A DNA stretch of 64,000 nucleotides from Achromobacter sp. UMC71 (GCF_014170305.1 NZ_LZZT01000048.1:1-64000), one strand, 5' to 3'; shown: positions 34,387 to 43,197, numbered from the stretch's first letter. The notes: generated by a model from the letters alone, not told the origin. Numbers and translations are program-made.

Positions 34387-34620
34387 CGGTAGAACGACTG
34401 GAGGTTGCCGGCCTCGTCGAGGATCCCTGCGCGCTTGGCAATCTCAATGGCCTTTTAACGCCCAAGGATCGGTACGTTTTGGAGCCGCGAAAGCGGTATA
34501 GCTAACCGCCTTCGGCCGGGCTTTTTAGCCGTCTTAGCAGCTGGCTTAGGATCCACTGCATTCTTTGCGGCGCTCACCGGTTCGCCTGCTTACTTCCGCG
34601 GAGCTTTGCTCTTCGGATTT
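34383..34620 (-). pseudogene. Probable antitoxin remnant coupled to the toxin
   Basis: The last residues read KAIEIAKRAGILDEAGNLQS-FYR and the stop overlaps the toxin start codon. Upstream is a Lys/Ala/Pro-rich stretch with a clear TAA inside the frame. The C-terminal pattern is common in small proteins encoded before this kind of toxin. I cannot define the original start. The identification rests mostly on the coupled arrangement. Confidence 0.35.
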
Positions 34621-34789
34621 GGCGAGCCGGTTTGGACAACATAGCGAACTATAGGTAAGTACCCAGTTGTCTTAGGTGGGCGTTTGCGAATGATTGCCAT
34701 GAGCTTATTTTCGCACATGGTGCCTCGGTGGGACACCTCTTCCCAGACCTAGGGGGCATGCTGCGACGGTCAACGCCTTCTCCTACCGG
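34621..34789. other. Short non-coding debris
   Basis: No gene is seen between the toxin-antitoxin remnant and the MmgE/PrpD remnant. Confidence 0.4.
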
Positions 34790-35040
34790 CCGCCCCGTAG
34801 ATCAGGGCGGCCGAGCGCGCCGTCGCCCGCCCCCCCCCCCGCCACCAGATCAGCCGCATCGCAGGCGGGTTCGTCCAGCAGCAACGAACGCAGTAGTGCC
34901 ACGGCGGGGTCAGACGCGCCGGGATAGGCCGCGGCATACCAATCGACAAGCGCGCGCTTGGCGTGCCTGCTGACCTCTGCGGACAGGGGTTCTTGTTGGA
35001 TCTTGTCGGCAAAGGCGCGCAACACTTCGATGGCAGGCAT
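34790..35040 (-). pseudogene. MmgE/PrpD-family N-terminal fragment
   Basis: The frame from ATG 35040 gives MPAIEVLRAFADKIQQEPLS, VSRHAKRALVDWYAAAYPGA and DPAVALLRSLL, the first helices of a 2-methylcitrate-dehydratase-like MmgE/PrpD protein. After a run of eleven C (34830-34840) the family continues in another frame (RATARSAALIYGAA) and then ends abruptly. Only about 80 of some 450 residues remain. The frameshift sits exactly in the homopolymer. Confidence 0.65.
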
Positions 35041-35189
35041 GCGGCAGCTTTCACGTGACGTTCGGTTTTCTCTGAGGCATCTGGCTGGATAGCCAGGCCC
35101 TGCCGAGTCTAGGATCGCCCACTAGGCCGCCGCAACGCGGAAATTCCACCTGATGGAATTGAGCGCGAGCCACGCGCAAGGCGCAAGCG

Positions 35190-36068
35190 CTAGTGCTCGC
35201 CGCCCAGTAGGCTCAACACATGAGGCAATAGCGGCAAGGTATTGGCGGGGTTCCATACTGCCGAGTACTCCGCTTCGACCACCAGGCCATCGATATCCTT
35301 GAACACCACGCCCGGGACACCCGCGCGGGCGAATGACCGCGGCACGAGCGACACGCCGCGCCCCATGGCAACCAAGCTCACCACCGACACGAGGTGTTTG
35401 GCGTAATGCATGATCCTGGGGCTGAACCCGGCCTCCATGCAGGCGGCGATTGTCAGGTCATGAAAACTTGGCCCGCTGTGCCGCGGAATGGCGACGAAGG
35501 CATCTTCGGCCAACTCTTCCAGCTTGACCCGCCGGCGTCGCGCCAAGCGGTGCCCTTCGTCCAGCGCAATCACCAGCCCGACGCGGCCCACGGGTATCGA
35601 CTTCATGTCGCCCACGCCCTGAGAAACCTGCGCAAAGCCGATGTCGATGCGGTCCTGCTCCAGCGCCTGTAGCTGCTCTGACGACCCCATTTCTTCCCAA
35701 ACGCTTTCCAGGCCGGGCAGATCGCGTTCCAAGCCCAGCACCACTTCCCGGATATCCATGAACAGCACGGCCGCCACAAAGCCGATGCGCAAGCGCCCCG
35801 CATCGCCACGCTCGGCGCGCTGCACCGTGCGGATCGAGAGCTCGGTCTGCGCCAACAATCTGCGGGCTTCCTGGACCAGCGCCGTGCCGGCCACCGTCAG
35901 TTTGACGCTGCGTTTGTTGCGGTCAAAAAGGGTGACGCCCAGCCGTTCTTCCAACTGCTGGATGGCCTTGGTCAACGGCGGCTGGGAAATGAAAAGACGC
36001 GCGGCGGCCCGCCCGTAGTGAAGCTCTTCAGCAAGCGCAAGAAACATGCGCATCGACTTCAAATCCAT
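35190..36068 (-). CDS. LysR-family regulator of the adjacent Bug cluster
   Basis: The 292-aa LTTR has an N-terminal helix-turn-helix (MDLKSMRMFLALAEELHYGR...RLFISQPPLTKAIQQLEERLG, about 1-60) and a C-terminal effector-binding region with the usual LRIGFVAAVLF start near 92. It is transcribed away from the Bug gene at 36223; a perfect 10-bp inverted repeat between them is its likely binding site. LTTRs of this arrangement normally activate the divergent operon when a ring-derived or carboxylate inducer is bound. The inducer is unknown. Confidence 0.9.
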   Translation of the reverse strand: MDLKSMRMFLALAEELHYGRAAARLFISQPPLTKAIQQLEERLGVTLFDRNKRSVKLTVAGTALVQEARRLLAQTELSIRTVQRAERGDAGRLRIGFVAAVLFMDIREVVLGLERDLPGLESVWEEMGSSEQLQALEQDRIDIGFAQVSQGVGDMKSIPVGRVGLVIALDEGHRLARRRRVKLEELAEDAFVAIPRHSGPSFHDLTIAACMEAGFSPRIMHYAKHLVSVVSLVAMGRGVSLVPRSFARAGVPGVVFKDIDGLVVEAEYSAVWNPANTLPLLPHVLSLLGGEH

Positions 36069-36114
36069 GGAGCGGGACGTCAGAAAGGGGAAAGCGTGAA
36101 CGGGACCGCCAAAT

Positions 36115-36141
36115 TCAGTAATTCCGAATAAGAATTACTGA
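36115..36141. promoter_or_regulatory. LysR-type operator, perfect inverted repeat
   Basis: TCAGTAATTC (36115-36124) and GAATTACTGA (36132-36141) are separated by 7 bp in the divergent region between the LysR gene and the Bug gene. It contains the T-N11-A core expected of LTTR recognition sites. Confidence 0.7.
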
Positions 36142-36222
36142 CATCCGAAAAACATATTGGACGGCTATTACACAGAATAAGCAGAATCGCTCCATAGAAC
36201 AATATTCATATCGGAGACTTTC

Positions 36223-37194
36223 ATGCGCAGCCCCTATTTTCGATGGTTTGCCGCAGTTGGCGCTTGCGCGCTGGCCGCGGCCAGCGGGGTGGCGCAAGCC
36301 GACTATCCCGAACGCCCCATCCGCCTGATCGTGACGTTCGTCCCAGGCGGCGGCGCCGACTTGCTGGCGCGATATCTGGGCCAGGCCCTGACGGCGGAAT
36401 TGAAGCAGACCGTCGTCGTGGAAAACCGGCCGGGTGCGGGCGGCATGATCGGCGTCGAGACCGGCCGCAACGCGCCCGCAGACGGCTACACGCTGACGCT
36501 GATTTCCTCCAGCTACACGGTCAACCCCAGCCTTTACCGGATGTCGTTCGACCCGGTTGCGGACATCACACCCATCGTGCAGGTGTCGCGCGGCCCCTTG
36601 TTGGTGGTGGCCAGCCCCGGCTTCGCCCCCAATACCGTGCCCGAGCTGATCGACTACGCCAAGAAGCATCCTGGCGCCATCAACTACGCCTCTTCGGGCC
36701 AGGGCAGCGTCATTCATCTGGCCAATGAAATGTTCAACCGCAAGGCGGGCGTCGAGATGACTCACATCCCCTACAAGGGCGGCGGCAATGCACAGAATGA
36801 TCTGATGGCCGGACAGGTCCAACTCTATTTCGCGGCCACCGCCAGCGCCCTGCCGCACGTAGCGTCCGGCAAGATGAAGGCGCTGGCCGTCACCACCGCA
36901 ACCCGCATTGCCGCATTACCCAATGTGCCGACCATTGCCGAATCGGGTCTGCCTGGCTACGACGCCACGCTCTGGTACGGCTTGATCGGCCCCAAGAACC
37001 TGCCCGCCCCCATCGTTGAAAAACTCAACGCCGCCGTCAATCGCGCATTGCTGACCCCGGACGCCCGGGAAAAGTTGTTGGCCGATGGCGCCGAACCGGC
37101 CGGCGGCACGCCCGCCGAATTCACCACCACGATCCGCAACGAGATTTCCCAATGGGGCAAGGTGGTTCAGGACCTGGGCATCAAGCCCGAATAA
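36223..37194 (+). CDS. Bug-type periplasmic binding protein
   Basis: The 323-aa protein has a signal peptide (MRSPYFRWFAAVGACALAAA, cleavage after AQA), then the Bug motifs YPERPIRLIVTFVPGGGADL, VENRPGAGGMIGVE, DGYTLTLISSSYTVNPSLY, INYASSGQGSVIHLANEMF, HIPYKGGGNAQNDLMAGQV and PNVPTIAESGLPGYD. It is the first gene of the LysR-controlled forward cluster and is followed 13 bp later by a carboxymuconolactone-decarboxylase-like gene. It probably recognises the carboxylate that this cluster degrades. Confidence 0.92.
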   Translation: MRSPYFRWFAAVGACALAAASGVAQADYPERPIRLIVTFVPGGGADLLARYLGQALTAELKQTVVVENRPGAGGMIGVETGRNAPADGYTLTLISSSYTVNPSLYRMSFDPVADITPIVQVSRGPLLVVASPGFAPNTVPELIDYAKKHPGAINYASSGQGSVIHLANEMFNRKAGVEMTHIPYKGGGNAQNDLMAGQVQLYFAATASALPHVASGKMKALAVTTATRIAALPNVPTIAESGLPGYDATLWYGLIGPKNLPAPIVEKLNAAVNRALLTPDAREKLLADGAEPAGGTPAEFTTTIRNEISQWGKVVQDLGIKPE

Positions 37195-37207
37195 TTCAGG
37201 AGCAAGC

Positions 37208-37777
37208 ATGGCACGCGTCAGCCCCCCGCAGGTTCAGGACATGTCCGCCGAACAAAAGCGTATTTACGACCTCATCGCCTCCGGCCCGCGTGGCCGCGTG
37301 CGCGGCCCGCTGGCGGTATGGCTGCACCGGCCATCCATGGCCGAACCCGCGCAGGCGCTGGGCCAGTTCTGCCGCTACGACAGTTCGCTTTCCCCCCGCC
37401 TGTCCGAATTCGGCATTCTCGTGCTCGCGCGCTGGTGGGGGTCGGAATTCGAATGGTGGGCGCATAAGGCCATCGCGCTCAAGGCGGGCGTATCCGAAGC
37501 GGTGATCGACGCGTTGCGCGATGGCAAGCCCATCCCGTTTGGGCAAGCCGATGAAGCCTTGATCCATGAGTTCCTGACGCAGCTGCACGAGACACGCCGC
37601 GTGTCTGACGACGTCTACGCACGCGCTGAAGCCATGTTTGGCCAGCACGGCGTCATCGATCTGGTGGCGCTGGCCGGCTACTACACCCTGATTTCAATGA
37701 CGCTGAATGTCTTTCAGATCGACCCGCCCGAGGGCGAGCCGCACGAGCTGAAAGCCGCCGACAGCGTCACCCCTTAA
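37208..37777 (+). CDS. Carboxymuconolactone-decarboxylase-family protein
   Basis: The 189-aa all-helical protein has the AhpD/CMD core: LAVWLHRPSMAEPAQALGQF, LSEFGILVLARWWGSEFEWW, AHKAIALKAGVSEAVIDALR and VDLVALAGYYTLISMTLNVF-like segments. The CxxC of AhpD is absent, so it is not a peroxidase-type member; a decarboxylase or lyase role in ring-cleavage product breakdown is more likely. ATG 37208 follows CAGGAGCAAGC. A second, diverged member lies at 45983 in the reverse cluster, again next to an SDR. Confidence 0.85.
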   Translation: MARVSPPQVQDMSAEQKRIYDLIASGPRGRVRGPLAVWLHRPSMAEPAQALGQFCRYDSSLSPRLSEFGILVLARWWGSEFEWWAHKAIALKAGVSEAVIDALRDGKPIPFGQADEALIHEFLTQLHETRRVSDDVYARAEAMFGQHGVIDLVALAGYYTLISMTLNVFQIDPPEGEPHELKAADSVTP

Positions 37778-37810
37778 CACTGCATGTCATCAACAGATAG
37801 AGCGAAGATC

Positions 37811-38611
37811 ATGAGCAAGAGGTTGGAAGGAAAAGTTGCGATCGTCACGGGCGCGGGTTGCGTCGGCCCGGGTTGGGGAAATGGACGCGCCGTCGCGGTG
37901 CGCTTCGCGCAGGAAGGCGCCAAGGTTTTCGCGGTGGACAAAAACGCGGACGCCATGGCTGAAACGCTGCTGCGCGCCCAGGACGCGGGCGGAGACATCA
38001 CCGCCTGGACGGGCGACGCGACGGTCAGCGCCGACGTCCAGGCCATGGTGCAGGCTTGCGTCGAACGCTATGGCCGCGTCGACATCCTGGTCAACAACGT
38101 CGGGGGTTCCCGCCGCGGCGGGCCGGTGGACCTGTCCGAAGCGGACTGGGACGCGCAGATGGACTTCAATCTGAAGAGCGTGTTCCTGGCCTGCAAACAC
38201 GTCATCCCCGTCATGCAACGCCATGGTGGCGGCGCCATCGTGAACACCGCGTCCACCTCCGGCATACGCTGGACTGGCGCGGCGCAGGTCGGCTACGCCT
38301 CGGCCAAGGCCGGCATCATCCAGCTGTCTCGCGTCGTCGCCGTGGAATACGCCAAGCACAACATCCGCGTGAATACGGTGGTGCCGGGGCAGATGCACAC
38401 CCCCATGGTCGAAGCGCGGCTGGCCGGGCAGCGCGCAGGCGGCAACGTGGATGCCCTGCTGGCCGAACGCCAGGCCCGCATTCCCCTGGGATTCATGGGA
38501 GACGGCACAGACACCGCGAATGCCGCGTTGTTCCTGGCCTCCGACGAAGCCCGGTTCGTGACCGGCACCGAGATCATCGTCGACGGCGGCATGAGCGTGC
38601 GCTGCGACTGA
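37811..38611 (+). CDS. SDR-family oxidoreductase with extended glycine loop
   Basis: The protein has about 266 aa. The Rossmann nucleotide-binding loop is TGAGCVGPGWGNGRA, longer than the classical TGxxxGxG; downstream the standard NNVGG, catalytic Ser in TASTSGIRW, YASAKAG (Tyr and Lys) and VVPGQMHTP are present. It should be an NAD(P)-dependent dehydrogenase of an alcohol or ring hydroxyl. A start at 37784 is possible; 37811 (MSKRLEGKVAIVTG) looks more natural. Very similar proteins are encoded at 46531 and, less close, at 47377. Confidence 0.9.
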   Translation: MSKRLEGKVAIVTGAGCVGPGWGNGRAVAVRFAQEGAKVFAVDKNADAMAETLLRAQDAGGDITAWTGDATVSADVQAMVQACVERYGRVDILVNNVGGSRRGGPVDLSEADWDAQMDFNLKSVFLACKHVIPVMQRHGGGAIVNTASTSGIRWTGAAQVGYASAKAGIIQLSRVVAVEYAKHNIRVNTVVPGQMHTPMVEARLAGQRAGGNVDALLAERQARIPLGFMGDGTDTANAALFLASDEARFVTGTEIIVDGGMSVRCD

Positions 38612-38662
38612 CATCGCCCCTTGAAAAGAGAGAGGCGCACCAAGCGCCTCCCAGGAGACATC

Positions 38663-39667
38663 ATGAATGATTCAACGCGGTTCTTTTCGTCCCAGCGCAG
38701 GCGCATCTTGCACACGCTGGCCGGTGCAGCGCTGTTGGCATGTGGCAGCGCTCCGGCGCTGGCGGGGGCCTATCCCGACAAGCCGATCCGGCTAATCGTC
38801 GCGTTCTCGCCGGGCGGGCCGACGGACGTGCTGGCGCGGCTCGTCGCCAAGCGCCTGGGCGATGGACTGGGCCAGCAGGTCGTGGTCGAGAACAAGCCCG
38901 GCGCGGGCGGCAACATCGCCGCCGAAATGGTTGCGAACGCGCCCGCCGATGGCTACACATTGCTCTACAACAGTTCGTCCATTGCGATATCGCCGGCATT
39001 GTTCGCCAACGACAAGCTCGACCCGGGGAAAATCTTCACCCCCGTCGCGTCGGTAGCGAACGTACCCTTGGTGCTGATCGTGAACCCCGAAGTCTCTGCC
39101 AACACGGCTGTTGAATTCGTCAAACTTCTCAAGGAAAAGCCCGGCAAGCTGAACATGGGTTCGTCCGGCAACGGCACCATTGATCATCTGACCAGCATTC
39201 TTTTCGCCCGCCAGACCGCAACCGACTTCGCGCACGTACCCTACAAAGGCAATGCCGCGGCGCTTCCCGACCTGCTATCGGGCCGCATTGAATTCATGAT
39301 GTCCGGCAGCCTGAATGCGTTTCTGCCGTATGTGAAGGAAGGCAAATTGAAAGCGCTGGCCGTCACGACGGCAAAGCGCGTGTCGGTACTGCCAGAGGTT
39401 CCCACCCTGGCCGAGACCGTCGCCCCCGGTTTCGATTCCGGCACCTGGCAAGGCATTGTTGGCCCAGCCGGCATGCCCGCCGATGTGACCGCTCGCCTGA
39501 ACCAGGCCGTCAACGACGCCATCAAAGACCCCACCCTTAAGGCCAGCCTGGACGCGCAGGGCGCCGAAGCCACGCCCGGCACGCCCGCCCAGTATGGCGA
39601 CTTGATCAAGTCGGAATACCGGCGCTGGAGCGCCATCATCAAAGAAACCGGCGCCACCTCAAACTGA
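38663..39667 (+). CDS. Bug-type periplasmic binding protein
   Basis: The product has 334 aa and an N-terminal signal with RRRILHTLAGAALLACGSAP (Tat-like). Bug motifs are YPDKPIRLIVAFSPGGPTDV, VENKPGAGGNIAAEMV, DGYTLLYNSSSIAISPALF, LNMGSSGNGTIDHLTSILF, HVPYKGNAAALPDLLSG and PEVPTLAETVAPGF. A CAGGAGACATC site precedes the start. It is the second of three Bug genes in this cluster and is followed 12 bp later by an amidohydrolase, so it may sense a different or later intermediate. Confidence 0.92.
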   Translation: MNDSTRFFSSQRRRILHTLAGAALLACGSAPALAGAYPDKPIRLIVAFSPGGPTDVLARLVAKRLGDGLGQQVVVENKPGAGGNIAAEMVANAPADGYTLLYNSSSIAISPALFANDKLDPGKIFTPVASVANVPLVLIVNPEVSANTAVEFVKLLKEKPGKLNMGSSGNGTIDHLTSILFARQTATDFAHVPYKGNAAALPDLLSGRIEFMMSGSLNAFLPYVKEGKLKALAVTTAKRVSVLPEVPTLAETVAPGFDSGTWQGIVGPAGMPADVTARLNQAVNDAIKDPTLKASLDAQGAEATPGTPAQYGDLIKSEYRRWSAIIKETGATSN

Positions 39668-39679
39668 ATCGAGCCCCCC

Positions 39680-40489
39680 ATGCCCCTAGCCCGTGAACGC
39701 TGGGATTGCCATACGCATATCTTTGGCCCCTGGAACGAATACCCGCTTGCCGAGCGCCCCACCTATGTTCCCGACGAAGCCCCCTTCCAGGCACTGGAAG
39801 CCTTGCATGCCGAATACCGCATCACGCGCGGCGTCATCGTCCAGGCCACGCCTTATGGCGATGACCACCGCGCGTTGCTGGCGGCGCTGTCCGCCAGCCT
39901 AGGCGCGTATCGCGGCATTGCCGTCATCACGGAGAACACGCCCGAGGAAAGCCTGGCCCACATGCACCAGCACGGTGTGCGTGGCATTCGCCTGGGGATG
40001 ATGAAGCATCTGGCCGGCAAGCCGGATGTCTCGCGTATGGGCGAGCTGCTGGCGCGCATCAAGCCTTATGGCTGGCACGCGTTGGTGCATGCAGAGATGG
40101 CCGATGTGCTTGCCACCGTGCCCGCCCTGCTTCGGTATGACGTACCGCTCATCATCGACCACATGGCCCGCGCGCCCGTCGCACGCCCGCAGGAATGGCA
40201 GCCTCTGCTGGAACTGCTGCATCACCCCAGCCTCTGGATCAAGGTTTCGGGGGCTGACCGCGTGACGGATGGCGCGAACGGTTTCCAGGCCGCGCTGCCG
40301 CTGATGTCAGCATTGATCCAGGGCGCGCCCAGCCGGGCCATCTGGGGCAGTGATTGGCCGCACGTCAACATCCGCTACCCCCAGCCGCGCTTGCCCGACC
40401 TGCTTGCCCTGCTGCGGCGCGCCTGCGGCGAAGACCCGGCCGTGCTGGATGCCGTGCTGCACGGCAACCCCCGCCGGCTCTACGGCTAA
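39680..40489 (+). CDS. Amidohydrolase, 2-pyrone-4,6-dicarboxylate-hydrolase-like
   Basis: The 269-aa TIM-barrel metal hydrolase of the amidohydrolase_2 type has the N-terminal WDCHTHIFGPWNEYPL (HxH motif), EYRITRGVIVQATPYGDDH, GVRGIRLGMM, HALVHAEM, LIIDHMARAP and the final metal ligand Asp in IWGSDWPHVNI. These features match LigI-type lactonases that open 2-pyrone-4,6-dicarboxylate, and related lactone hydrolases. It is followed by an SMP-30 lactonase, so the cluster handles at least one lactone intermediate. Substrate inferred only. Confidence 0.85.
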   Translation: MPLARERWDCHTHIFGPWNEYPLAERPTYVPDEAPFQALEALHAEYRITRGVIVQATPYGDDHRALLAALSASLGAYRGIAVITENTPEESLAHMHQHGVRGIRLGMMKHLAGKPDVSRMGELLARIKPYGWHALVHAEMADVLATVPALLRYDVPLIIDHMARAPVARPQEWQPLLELLHHPSLWIKVSGADRVTDGANGFQAALPLMSALIQGAPSRAIWGSDWPHVNIRYPQPRLPDLLALLRRACGEDPAVLDAVLHGNPRRLYG

Positions 40490-40518
40490 GTCCATCCATC
40501 CCTTCTTGTGGAGGCCCT

Positions 40519-41457
40519 ATGTGGGAACCCTCTCAGCGCTACCCCGACCCCGCCATTCGCACGCTGGCGCCCCAATTTGAGAAATACCATCTGCTGTCCG
40601 CCGCCGTGGAACGCTTGGCAACGGGCTGCCGCTGGGCCGAAGGCCCCGTATGGTTTGGAGATGGCCGCTACCTGCTGTGGAGCGATGTACCCAACGACCG
40701 CATCCTGCGCTGGGACGAGATCAGCAATTCGGTCCACGCCTACCGCGCGCCATCCAACCATGCCAACGGCAACACGCGCGACCGCCAAGGCCGGCTGATC
40801 ACCTGCGAACACCGCACCCGCCGCGTGACCCGCACCGAGCACGATGGACGCATCACCGTGCTGGCCGACAGCCACGCGGGCCGGCCGCTCAATTCACCGA
40901 ACGATGTCGTGGTCAAGTCGGATGGCTCCATCTGGTTCACCGACCCGCCCTTCGGCATCGTCGGCCACTATCAAGGCGAACCTGCCCGCCAGGAACTGCC
41001 CGCAAACATCTACCGGATCGACGGTATATCGGGAGATCTCACCGTTGTCGCCGAAGGGGTGAACGGTCCTAATGGGCTGGCGTTCTCGCCCGATGAAAAG
41101 CTGCTGTATGTCATCGAATCGCGCGCGCGCCCGCGCAACATCCTGGTGTTTCAGGTTCAGGACGACGGCGTCACGCTGTCGCGGCCGGATGTGCTGTTGA
41201 ACGCCGGTTCCGGAACGCCCGACGGCTTTCGCGTCGATGTCGACGGCAACCTTTGGTGCGGCTGGGGAATGGGCACCGAAGAACTCGACGGCGTGCGCAT
41301 CTTTTCGCCCGACGGCGAAGCCATCGGACATATCGCCCTGCCCGAACGCTGCGCAAACCTGTGCTTTGGCGGCACGCACCGCAATCGCCTGTTCATGGCG
41401 TCATGCACATCCATTTACTCGCTATACGTCAACACCCAAGGAGCGCCCGGCGGTTGA
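40519..41457 (+). CDS. SMP-30/gluconolactonase-family hydrolase
   Basis: The beta-propeller of about 312 aa has family motifs GCRWAEGPVWFGDGRYLLWS (metal-binding Glu), NHANGNTRDRQGRLITCEH, SPNDVVVKSDGSIWFTDPP (metal-binding Asn) and GVNGPNGLAFSPDEKLLYV (Asn), and the Asp in PDGFRVDVDGNLWCG. These form the divalent-metal lactonase site. ATG 40519 follows GTGGAGGCCCT. No signal peptide is visible, so it acts in the cytoplasm. It probably works in series with the adjacent amidohydrolase. Confidence 0.9.
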   Translation: MWEPSQRYPDPAIRTLAPQFEKYHLLSAAVERLATGCRWAEGPVWFGDGRYLLWSDVPNDRILRWDEISNSVHAYRAPSNHANGNTRDRQGRLITCEHRTRRVTRTEHDGRITVLADSHAGRPLNSPNDVVVKSDGSIWFTDPPFGIVGHYQGEPARQELPANIYRIDGISGDLTVVAEGVNGPNGLAFSPDEKLLYVIESRARPRNILVFQVQDDGVTLSRPDVLLNAGSGTPDGFRVDVDGNLWCGWGMGTEELDGVRIFSPDGEAIGHIALPERCANLCFGGTHRNRLFMASCTSIYSLYVNTQGAPGG

Positions 41458-41485
41458 ATCGCCGGCTGCCAGGAGACCTCACACC

Positions 41486-42454
41486 ATGAAAAATAGAATC
41501 CTCAGCACCTTTCTGGGCGGCGCGTTGGCGGCCGCATTCGCATTTGCCAGCGTCAGCATCGCCGCGCAGCCGACGCGCCTGGTCGTCGCCTTTCCGCCGG
41601 GCGGTCCCGCCGATTCCTTGGCGCGCATTCTGGCCAAGGAGCTTGAAACCGAGCTCAAGACGACCGTCATCGTTGAAAACAAGCCGGGCGCCAACGGCGC
41701 CATCGCCGCCAACTATGTCATACGCAGCCCCGCGGACGGCAGCGTGCTGTTCCTGAGCTCGGCGGGCGCCATCGCGATCAACCCCTCTCTGTATCCCAGC
41801 CTGTCTTACAAGCCAACCGAAGACTTCACGCCCATTGCGCTGGTGGTGCATACGCCCGAAGTGCTGGTGGTGTCTCCCAAGAACCCGATCAAGACCGCGT
41901 CGGACTACGTGGCCGCAGCAGCCAAGCGTAGTGAACCCGCTACCCTGGCCTCGTCGGGCGTGGGCAGCATGCCGCACATGACCATCGAGCTGTTCAAGAA
42001 CCAGACGAAGGTCGACTTCCTGCATGTGGCCTACAAGGGCGCGGCACCGGCCATCGCCGACACCATCGGCGGTCACGTTGAGGCATTTTTTGGGGATGTG
42101 TCGGGCTTGATGCCGTTCATCAATGACGGACAGCTCGTGGCGCTGGGCGTCGCGGCGCCGGCACGCTTGAAGTCCTTGCCCAACGTGCCCACGCTGGCAG
42201 AGCAAGGCATTCCGAACGTGGAAGCCAGCAACTGGTACGGCGTGTTCGCGCCCAAGGGCACGTCGGCCGAGGTCGTGGCCAAACTGAACGAAGCCGTACG
42301 AAACAGCCTGAAGGCCAACGCGCTGATCGCCAATCTGGCCAGCCTGGGTGTGGAACCCAGCCCCTCGTCACCCGAAGCATTCCGCGATCTGGTGCAAAAA
42401 GACACCGCCAAATGGGCGGCGGTCATCAAGGCCGGCAACGTCAAAGCCGAATAA
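41486..42454 (+). CDS. Bug-type periplasmic binding protein
   Basis: The 322-aa protein has a signal peptide (MKNRILSTFLGGALAAAFAF, cleavage near AAQ). Bug motifs are TRLVVAFPPGGPADSLARIL, VENKPGANGAIAANYV, DGSVLFLSSAGAIAINPSLY, ATLASSGVGSMPHMTIELF, HVAYKGAAPAIADTIGG and PNVPTLAEQGIPNVE. It is the last gene of the forward cluster and is closed by a GC-rich hairpin. Ribosome site AGGAGACC. Confidence 0.92.
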   Translation: MKNRILSTFLGGALAAAFAFASVSIAAQPTRLVVAFPPGGPADSLARILAKELETELKTTVIVENKPGANGAIAANYVIRSPADGSVLFLSSAGAIAINPSLYPSLSYKPTEDFTPIALVVHTPEVLVVSPKNPIKTASDYVAAAAKRSEPATLASSGVGSMPHMTIELFKNQTKVDFLHVAYKGAAPAIADTIGGHVEAFFGDVSGLMPFINDGQLVALGVAAPARLKSLPNVPTLAEQGIPNVEASNWYGVFAPKGTSAEVVAKLNEAVRNSLKANALIANLASLGVEPSPSSPEAFRDLVQKDTAKWAAVIKAGNVKAE

Positions 42455-42478
42455 GGCCATCTCGCAAGCCCACATGCC

Positions 42479-42500
42479 GCGCGCCCCGATTGGGGCGCGC
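42479..42500. terminator. GC-rich hairpin at the end of the forward cluster
   Basis: A perfect stem GCGCGCCCC/GGGGCGCGC with loop GATT lies between the last forward gene and a converging pseudogene. The T tail is weak. Confidence 0.6.
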
Positions 42501-42527
42501 GTTGCATTCTAGCGGTACCGCCGGCGT

Positions 42528-42974
42528 TCAAGGGTTGTCGGTGATTCCCGCGTCCTTGATGATCTTGGTCCAGCGGCTGTCTTCCCGCCTCACGTATTCG
42601 CCCAACGCGGCAGGCGTCCCCACGCTGGCATCCAGGCCTTCCAGTTCCAGCGCCGCCTGGAAGTCGGGCTCGCCCGACACCTTTTTGATGGCCGCGTTCA
42701 ACTGATCGATGACGGCAGTGGGCGTGCCTCGTGGGACAAACACGCCATACCAGCTGTCCACGAAGTATCCCGGCTCACCCGATTCGGCCACGGTGGGCAC
42801 GCCCGGATACGACGGCGAACGGTCCTTGGCGCCACCGTGCGTGAAGGGAACCACGATGCTTAACGGCCGTTCCGGGAAGGCGGCCCATGCTTTCGGAGCC
42901 GCCAGCACACCCGTCTCTGAGATTGCCGGGCGGCCAGACGGAGAGCTGTTGGCGCTGAAGACCGTATTGCCCAT
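42528..42974 (-). pseudogene. Bug gene with a large internal deletion
   Basis: The frame keeps the mature N terminus of a Bug protein (AAFPERPLSIVVPFTHGGA) and then jumps at about 42827 directly to the C-terminal third (YPGVPTVAESGEPGYF, LNAAIKKVSGEPDFQAALEL, WTKIIKDAGI). About 165 central residues, including most of the ligand-binding cleft, are missing without loss of frame. The open frame continues upstream to 43157 with a sequence that is not Bug-like. It converges on the forward cluster. Confidence 0.75.
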
Positions 42975-43197
42975 GAATTGGCGCTTTCTGGTCCAGGCAC
43001 TTTGTGATCGTGAAAGCAGCACTGCTTGAGCCTCATCCACCAAGATCCAGGATCTAAGCGAAATCGCGTCGAGCGGTCGGATGGAATCGGAGGCCGGCGT
43101 CCGGTTGAATGCACTGCCAAGAGCGGTCGACGACTCTCGCTGGAACAGCAGAGACATACACCGGCAGAGTCCTCGCGGCCGCTATTGCAGCTGAGAT

